This document shows positions 7,867 through 13,578 of a stretch of DNA of 13,578 nucleotides, piece after piece. The notes beneath the pieces are model-generated. The model made no database searches. It was not told the origin of the DNA and worked only from the letters and a program-made list of their open reading frames with translations. Source of the stretch: Deltaproteobacteria bacterium (GTDB taxonomy: Bacteria; Desulfobacterota; Dissulfuribacteria; Dissulfuribacterales; QOAL01); the NCBI GenBank assembly GCA_026996955.1, contig JALWJV010000273.1, forward strand, positions 1-13,578. Reading direction: 5' to 3'. The position numbers and the translations under genes are program-made. Each line of letters opens with the position of its first letter. Position 1 is the first letter of the stretch.

Positions 7867-10800
7867 ATGAATATACTTTGCAACTTCTCAAGGATTAGGC
7901 ACAGCAGCTTAATTATTGTTACCTTCATACTTGCTGCTGTTTTTTCCATTTTTCACTGTGGTAATTCAGTGGCTGAAATTACAGTAACGGTCAAGGGCCC
8001 GGCGGGCTCTGCAAGCCAGGCACTACCGGACAGCGGCGGCGAGTTTGACCTGAACATCCCCCTCAACAAGAACTCTGTAAACACCATTTCGGTGACAGCA
8101 CAGGATGAGGCCGGACACACCGTATCCCAAGACCTTGCAATTACACAGGTCTCTCTGGATTCAATAGTGGTGTCAAAAGTCAAAACTGAACGGCTGTCAG
8201 TGGAGGAGGTGGAACAGCTCGTAAGCGACGGCGTAATCGATCTGGATGATCCAGAAAATTATAATGTCTCAACATTTGATTTAGTACTCACCGTCAGGAA
8301 AAAACCCGTACACATATCCCTACCCGTGCCTGTGCCCAAAGATGAACCCAATGGATATGAAAAGATCAGGGTGAAATTTGGGGATGACGGCAGCGGCGGC
8401 AGGCCCAAGCCTCAGCCAGTACAGGTGGTGGTTTTTGATACGCCCCTGCCGGGACCTCCTGGCCGGCCTGCCATATCAATACCAGGTGTTCTGGTAATCG
8501 AAGGAAACATCAGGAGCCTGAAGGAATTTTTCAGCGTGCGGTTCCTGTTGATGAACACCTCGGGTATTTTCACCCTGAAGGATGTCAAAGCAAGCCTTGA
8601 GTTCCCGGATCAGGGGCTATCAAGCATCCTCCCTGCAGACGGCGTGGCCTCCTTCAACGAGATTCTCCCTGGAAGTGCGGATCAGCCGGGGCAGGTAGAG
8701 AAAGAGTTTGTCATCAGAGGGGATGAGATCGGCACCAAAAGGGTCAGGGTCAACTTTGGCGGCCTGGTTACAGGACCTGGTATTGACGACCCTATTCCCT
8801 TTAACGGCAGCGCCCTTTCAGAGGTAGAGGTAAAGGGCCCCCCAACCTTCAACGTCAGGGTGACCCACCCGGATTACGTGGAAGCGGAAGTCCCCTATGA
8901 CCTTACAGTGGAGATCACCAATACAGGGGAGCTTACTGCCATGTACGCAAGCCTTGAGCTTGACGTGGGAGCAGATGCCAGGCTTTCCCATTGTATTCTG
9001 AACGATACAGGAGAGCCTGAATGTGAAGATATCACAGGAGGGGAGACAAGGGCACTTGACCATATCAGGCCAGGAGACACGGTGAGTGAGAGCTTTACGG
9101 TGATCCCATCTGAAAGTGGTGAAATTTCATCATGTGTGGGCACATCTGATCAGAACATTACCCTCCAGGTACTGGTTGGTAACAAGGGGTGCCTGGTGGG
9201 ACAGTTCCAGCCTGAGGAGGCAGCCCCGGCAGGAATCCCCACTGTTAACGTGCTTCCTGGGCCAAACGCCCTGGGCGTAAGCATTGATTCTGCCGTAACG
9301 GCCTTTTTCAGTAAGCCCATGAGGGAAGGCACCATAGCCACGGGCCAAGGGGGAAGCTTCAACGTGTACGACCCGGCAGGAAACCTTGTCCCTGGCCAGG
9401 TCCGTACAAGCAAACTTTTCGAGGGGACCCCAAGGGAAAAAACAGTTGCCGTATGGCAGGTACACGACGGAGATACGAACAGGTTTGCCCCCAACACCGA
9501 ATATACGGTTGTGATTACCCAGGACTGCCTGGACACCCAGGGAAACGCCCTGTTCAACACGTGGAACAGCACCTTTACCACAACCGGAAGTGGGGCTGAT
9601 GACCAGACATCCCCCACCCTCACCCTCTCCGTGGAGCCTCCTGTGAACCCGAACCAGGTGCTCCCAGGCCAGATTGTGGGCATCAATGCCTATGCTTCTG
9701 ACCAGGGGAGCGGTGTGGCGCGTGTTGAGCTCAGGATCAAGGACCTGGACGAGGATGGCGCCAAGTACAGGCTGATTGATCAGAAGACCGTGTTTTCAGG
9801 TGACAGGCCACCCTTTATCTTCTCCATAGATTCTTCTGGCCTCGTCCCAGGGCACAGCTACCAGTTGCGTGGGACTGCCTATGACATGGCAGGAAACGGG
9901 CAGGATGCCACCTTGTCCATCATCCTTGCAGACTCCGCTGATCCTCCCACAATAAGGTTGCAGGATGACCTTCCCCGAGAGGTGCTACACGGGATATCCA
10001 TATCCCTTGAGCCAGTGGTTACAGGCGGGGTGCGGGAGGTGAGGTACTTCCTTGACGGAGCATCCGAGCCCTTCAGGGTCGTTAATCTTGCCCCATTCAA
10101 GGGGAGTTTAGGAACGCTGGAGCTTGCCCTTGGGAATCACAGGGTGGTTGCGGTTGCAGAAGACGGCCTTGGCCAGACAGGCCAGGCAACTTATGAATTC
10201 AACCTGGTGGATAACCCCAACATGCCGGTGGTAAGTTTCCAGGGCACGGAAGATGGCACCAAGCTCCTTGAAGGTGACAGCCTGCTCATAAACGGAAAGG
10301 CAGAGGACCCGGTAGGGATTGCCTCAGTTGAATATTTTCTTGACACCACAACCGGGGCACCCATCTATTCAGGAACTGCCCCCCTGCTCCTTGATACCAC
10401 AGGGCTTGGAGTGGGTGATCACCGAATCTATCTCAAGGCCACCAACAGGCTTGGCATATCAAATGACCTGAACGATGCGGCCTCCATACTTGAGTTTACC
10501 ATCATGGAGGCACCCTCGGGCTCCCCGCCTGATGCCCCGGCTATCTCTTCTGTCTCGTGGCCGGTAAACCAGGTGGCAACCCTGAAGGGTACAACCGTAC
10601 CTGGTGCAAGGGTGGATGTGACCAATATTGCCACTGGCCTTGTGGTGAGTGTTACTGCCGACGCCTCAGGTAAGTTTGAGGCGGTTATCGAGGCGTCCGA
10701 AGGCGATACGCTGCAGGCAGTTGCCTATGACTTTACCCGGTCAAGGGATGCGAGTCCCGCGGCCACAGCCACTGTCCCTGCCCCACCGGTGCTGGACAGT

Positions 10801-13578
10801 ATTGAGGTGACCCCGGCCTCCATGAGTTTTGATACCGCAAATGCATTCGGGGATATCTCTGTGACCGGGCACTACCATGACGGCAGCAGTGCTGAACTCA
10901 CAACAGAGGCCACATACTCCTCGAGTGATCCGGCCGTGGCCTCTGTGAGCGCCAGGGGAAGAGTTGTGGCCCTTTCCTCTGGGACCGCCAATATCACTGT
11001 AGGCTATGGAGGGTTCCAGGAGACCATACCCGTTAATGTCAACATTGTTACCCTGGTCTCTATAAGCGCGGAGCCCGCCTCTGTTGACCTCATCTCCATA
11101 GGCCAGAGGGTCCAGCTCTCCATAACCGGACATTACAGTGACGGAAGCTCCCATGCCATTTCAGGCGGTATCTCCTTTGCCTCTGGTGATCTTGGCGTGG
11201 CAAGCGTCACCTCTTCAGGCGTAGTGGAGGCACGGGGGGATGGAAACACCCGGATAAGCGTCTATTACCCAGGGGCCCCTGCCCTCTCGGTCCCTGTTAC
11301 CGTTGACACGGGTCAGGATACCCCGCCTTCTGTCCAGATCGTAAGCCCCACGGGGACACTTGAGGTTGAGAGGGGGGAGAATGTCTCCATTACGGTAAGG
11401 GCCGATGACGCCATCGGAGAGGTGACCAGGGTACACGTGGAGACCGAAGGCGAAACCACCTACTCCGATTCCCACCAGGTCTCTCCCCCTGCAGGTTCCA
11501 CCACAGAGCATTTCACCTTTACGGTTTCACCTACTGCGGCCATAGGGGGCCATATTGTGATCAGGGCATGGGCCGAGGATACCAGCGGCAAGGTCTCAGA
11601 GCAGGTAAGCCGTGTCCTCAACGTGGTTGATAAGACTGCACCTGCTGTGACCATAACCTCTCCCGCCCAGATGACGCCTTATAACTTCGGCGATACGGTG
11701 GAGATAAGGATATCTGCCACCGATGCGGTAGGGGTCACCCGGATCTGGTACGAGACTTCCGGCGCGCTTGACTTCTCCGGTTCCCGCACGGTTGATCCGG
11801 CAGCACCAAGTGCAAACGCCACGTTCAGCTTCACCATACCGTTTGGTGTGCAGGAACCCCAGGTAAAGATTCACGCATATGCATCGGATGCCCAGGGCAA
11901 TGAGGGACAAGGGGTCCCGGTTGATATCATCATCACCGATGCTGACATCACTCCCCCTGAGACAGAGGTTACAGGTCTTACTGACCCGGGTTCTTCGGCT
12001 GTGACCATGGTGAGTTATGAAGTTACCTCGGGCGTTGATGACCTGGATCACGTGGAGCTTTATTTCAGGCGTGACGGGATCGGCTCCTTCAACCTCTACA
12101 CCGGCGCTGATGGCAGTGGAGACGGCAGGTATTACCCGGAAGATGGCGGTACCGGCACCATTCAATTCGACTCCACCCGCATGGGAGGAGACGGTGTATA
12201 TGAATTTTACACAGTTGGCGTGGACAGGGCAGGAAACCGTGAGCCTGCGCCTGTGGATGCTGACGGGATCACCACAGCGGATGAGGCTGTCACCTTCAGC
12301 GCCGGCACCCGGTGGACAGTGATACCTGACGGCACGGTGATTGAAGACGGGGACACCTCCTATGACAACCTGAACATACGGGTTGATGGAGGCACTGTCA
12401 TAATCAATGGTCCACACAGTTTCCACAACGTGGAACTCCTGAATGGGGCTGTGCTTGCCCATTCTGAGACCACGGATTCCCAGCAGTTCAGCCTGAACCT
12501 CTCCCTCTGGAGCCTTGCCATAGATGCTGCAAGCAGCATTGACGTAACAGGCAGGGGATATCTTGGCGGGGGAAGGAGCGGCCTTGGTGAAATCGCCCAT
12601 ACGGTGGGCTTCGCCCCTGGTTCAGGAAATGGTAACGGCGGCAGCTACGGCGGCTCAGGCGGCCACTACAGTGGAAGCGCAACCTCGCCCAACCCGGTTT
12701 ACGGGGACCTGACAAACCCCATGGACCTTGGGAGCGGCGGAGGCGCATGGGCTGGAAACGGTGGTGACGGCGGAGGGCTTGTGCTCCTTGATGCCATCAA
12801 TATTGCAGTGGACGGCGCCATACGGGCAAACGGCGGCATTAGCTCTGGCTCGGCATCCGGGGACGGCTCCGGTGGAGGTATAAATATATCCGTAAGGAGC
12901 ATTTCAGGTGGCGGCGCTATCTCTGCGGATGGCGGCGGGAACGGCCATCATACCGGTGGTGGCGGTGGAAGGATCGCCATAAGGTATCTGGACATCTCCA
13001 CCTTTGAACTCGCATCCCTTACTGCTACAGGAGGTGCGGGCAACTATGGAAACGGCGCAGACGGGACCATATTCCTGCTCCAAGAGGAGGAGACTGGCGG
13101 CGAGCTGGTTATAAACGGTCGCGGGCCTGACTCCCCCTTCACAGACATGGTCCTCCCCGCAGGCCATGAATTTTCATCCATTACCCTCCAGAATGGTGCC
13201 CGAGTCATCGCCCAGTCCCCCATAGTAATATCCGGCACCCTTCGTCTAACCGGCGGCTCTATTCTTACTCATCCCGTGGCAAGTGAGAGCGGTTTGGCGA
13301 TAGATGCAGGGAGTATCGTAGTTGAGGAGGGGAGTGCCATAGACGTAAGCGGCAGGGGTTATGCCGGAGGCGTATCCGGTGAGAGCGGGCGCACCCTTGG
13401 TGATCTTCCCGGCTCTGTTCACGGGTGTGGCGGCTCCTATGGCGGGACCGGTGCGTGCTACAGTGGCGCGGGTGGCTTTGCCAATCCTGTCTATGGCGAT
13501 CCCAAGCGTCCCTCACTTCTTGGAAGCGGTGGAGGCGCATGGTCTGGAAACGGTGGCTGGGGCGGAGGTTATGTCCGC
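7867..13578 (+). CDS. Giant secreted Ig-like/Big_2/glycine-rich repeat protein, 3' incomplete (at least 1904 aa)
   Basis: The frame is open from ATG 7867 to the last base without a stop, so the C-terminus is outside the window. A signal peptide (1-36) ends NSVA. Next come a short Ig-like domain (37-95); a long conserved-looking region (about 98-440) with DLDDPENYNVSTFDLVLTV, a proline-rich joint (PLPGPPGRP) and two beta domains, the second like CARDB domains (about 348-438); a Big_5/SbsA-type Ig domain (456-576, FSKPM and FAPNTEYTVVIT); Ig-like domains at 582-690, 693-783 and 785-882; a Big_6-like domain (888-968); two Big_2 domains (976-1058, 1062-1148), each with a GHYxDGSS motif; three further Ig-like domains (1153-1254, 1259-1357, 1362-1465); and from about 1475 a glycine-rich repeat region, probably a beta-solenoid, that continues off the end. 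Synonymous base use is GC-richer than in the genes upstream. The architecture suits a large adhesin or surface fibre; an RHS/YD-repeat C-terminus is also possible, and the visible part does not decide it. Confidence 0.9.
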   Translation, partial: MNILCNFSRIRHSSLIIVTFILAAVFSIFHCGNSVAEITVTVKGPAGSASQALPDSGGEFDLNIPLNKNSVNTISVTAQDEAGHTVSQDLAITQVSLDSIVVSKVKTERLSVEEVEQLVSDGVIDLDDPENYNVSTFDLVLTVRKKPVHISLPVPVPKDEPNGYEKIRVKFGDDGSGGRPKPQPVQVVVFDTPLPGPPGRPAISIPGVLVIEGNIRSLKEFFSVRFLLMNTSGIFTLKDVKASLEFPDQGLSSILPADGVASFNEILPGSADQPGQVEKEFVIRGDEIGTKRVRVNFGGLVTGPGIDDPIPFNGSALSEVEVKGPPTFNVRVTHPDYVEAEVPYDLTVEITNTGELTAMYASLELDVGADARLSHCILNDTGEPECEDITGGETRALDHIRPGDTVSESFTVIPSESGEISSCVGTSDQNITLQVLVGNKGCLVGQFQPEEAAPAGIPTVNVLPGPNALGVSIDSAVTAFFSKPMREGTIATGQGGSFNVYDPAGNLVPGQVRTSKLFEGTPREKTVAVWQVHDGDTNRFAPNTEYTVVITQDCLDTQGNALFNTWNSTFTTTGSGADDQTSPTLTLSVEPPVNPNQVLPGQIVGINAYASDQGSGVARVELRIKDLDEDGAKYRLIDQKTVFSGDRPPFIFSIDSSGLVPGHSYQLRGTAYDMAGNGQDATLSIILADSADPPTIRLQDDLPREVLHGISISLEPVVTGGVREVRYFLDGASEPFRVVNLAPFKGSLGTLELALGNHRVVAVAEDGLGQTGQATYEFNLVDNPNMPVVSFQGTEDGTKLLEGDSLLINGKAEDPVGIASVEYFLDTTTGAPIYSGTAPLLLDTTGLGVGDHRIYLKATNRLGISNDLNDAASILEFTIMEAPSGSPPDAPAISSVSWPVNQVATLKGTTVPGARVDVTNIATGLVVSVTADASGKFEAVIEASEGDTLQAVAYDFTRSRDASPAATATVPAPPVLDSIEVTPASMSFDTANAFGDISVTGHYHDGSSAELTTEATYSSSDPAVASVSARGRVVALSSGTANITVGYGGFQETIPVNVNIVTLVSISAEPASVDLISIGQRVQLSITGHYSDGSSHAISGGISFASGDLGVASVTSSGVVEARGDGNTRISVYYPGAPALSVPVTVDTGQDTPPSVQIVSPTGTLEVERGENVSITVRADDAIGEVTRVHVETEGETTYSDSHQVSPPAGSTTEHFTFTVSPTAAIGGHIVIRAWAEDTSGKVSEQVSRVLNVVDKTAPAVTITSPAQMTPYNFGDTVEIRISATDAVGVTRIWYETSGALDFSGSRTVDPAAPSANATFSFTIPFGVQEPQVKIHAYASDAQGNEGQGVPVDIIITDADITPPETEVTGLTDPGSSAVTMVSYEVTSGVDDLDHVELYFRRDGIGSFNLYTGADGSGDGRYYPEDGGTGTIQFDSTRMGGDGVYEFYTVGVDRAGNREPAPVDADGITTADEAVTFSAGTRWTVIPDGTVIEDGDTSYDNLNIRVDGGTVIINGPHSFHNVELLNGAVLAHSETTDSQQFSLNLSLWSLAIDAASSIDVTGRGYLGGGRSGLGEIAHTVGFAPGSGNGNGGSYGGSGGHYSGSATSPNPVYGDLTNPMDLGSGGGAWAGNGGDGGGLVLLDAINIAVDGAIRANGGISSGSASGDGSGGGINISVRSISGGGAISADGGGNGHHTGGGGGRIAIRYLDISTFELASLTATGGAGNYGNGADGTIFLLQEEETGGELVINGRGPDSPFTDMVLPAGHEFSSITLQNGARVIAQSPIVISGTLRLTGGSILTHPVASESGLAIDAGSIVVEEGSAIDVSGRGYAGGVSGESGRTLGDLPGSVHGCGGSYGGTGACYSGAGGFANPVYGDPKRPSLLGSGGGAWSGNGGWGGGYVR
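12361..13578 (+). repeat. Tandem ~810-bp (270-residue) glycine-rich coding repeat
   Basis: Copy 1 starts near 12361 (residue 1499) and copy 2 near 13171 (residue 1769). Paired landmarks: NGAVLAHS with GGSILTHP, SIDVTGRGYLGG with AIDVSGRGYAGG, GGSYGGSGGHYSGS with GGSYGGTGACYSGA, NPVYGDL with NPVYGDP, and LGSGGGAWAGNGGDGGG with LGSGGGAWSGNGGWGGG. Spacing between matching bases is 792-810, so small indels separate the copies. Between these landmarks copy 1 has short alternating hydrophobic strands separated by glycine loops (AINIAVDGAIRANGG, GRIAIRYLDISTF), as in beta-helix proteins. Copy 2 is cut by the window end at VR; more copies may follow. Confidence 0.85.

Noticed and set aside
7846..7870. 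A frameshift joining the second and third large genes
   Set aside because: Shifting frame at 7850 gives residues leading straight into a signal peptide, not the missing end of the transthyretin-like domain, and there is a good ribosome binding site for a separate start.
11596..12600. 334-codon open frame on the minus strand
   Set aside because: It lies wholly antisense to the giant gene, whose domains (Ig-like modules, then the glycine-rich region) are clear in this stretch. The minus frame encodes no recognisable fold and is explained by codon bias in GC-rich DNA.

Overview
The window reads as part of a Gram-negative bacterial chromosome, most likely from the former Deltaproteobacteria (Desulfobacterota) or a relative. 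The taxonomic call rests on gene content. There is a short PEP-CTERM protein with the VPIPG form of the sorting signal, a YadA-like head-repeat protein, and very long secreted proteins built from PKD, Ig-like and glycine-rich modules. No housekeeping gene, rRNA or tRNA is present, so placement is an inference. All supported genes are on the + strand and every complete one encodes a signal peptide, so the locus is devoted to exported or surface proteins.

Layout. (1) Bases 1-507 hold the 3' end of a gene whose product is nine 15-residue YadA-head-like repeats and a short C-terminal tail. (2) Bases 508-1052 are non-coding and turn AT-rich after about 690. They contain a long hairpin with a possible pseudoknot (601-678), a 10-bp palindrome (701-710), a sigma-54 promoter-like site (814-829) and a 165-bp imperfect inverted repeat (866-1030) just before the next ribosome binding site. 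(3) Bases 1053-1709 encode a 218-residue PEP-CTERM protein. (4) Bases 1750-4461, 4458-7853 and 7867 to the window end encode three very large secreted multidomain proteins. The first two overlap by 4 bp (ATGA), the next gap is 13 bp, and each has a good ribosome binding site, so they are almost certainly co-translated as one operon. The PEP-CTERM gene, 40 bp upstream with no clear terminator between, may share the transcript.

The three large proteins carry different parts: PKD, cadherin-like and transthyretin-like carboxypeptidase-regulatory domains in the first; PKD-like, FN3-like, beta-propeller-like and regulatory domains in the second; and in the third a long conserved N-terminal region, a Big_5 domain, a string of Ig-like and Big_2 domains, and a tandem ~270-residue glycine-rich repeat that runs off the window. 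The last protein has at least 1904 residues with no stop, so its C-terminus, which should reveal whether it is an adhesin, an S-layer-like protein or an RHS/YD-type polymorphic protein, lies downstream. The best candidate for an undescribed system is this co-translated set of giant surface proteins, possibly under sigma-54 control through a long structured leader together with a PEP-CTERM protein.
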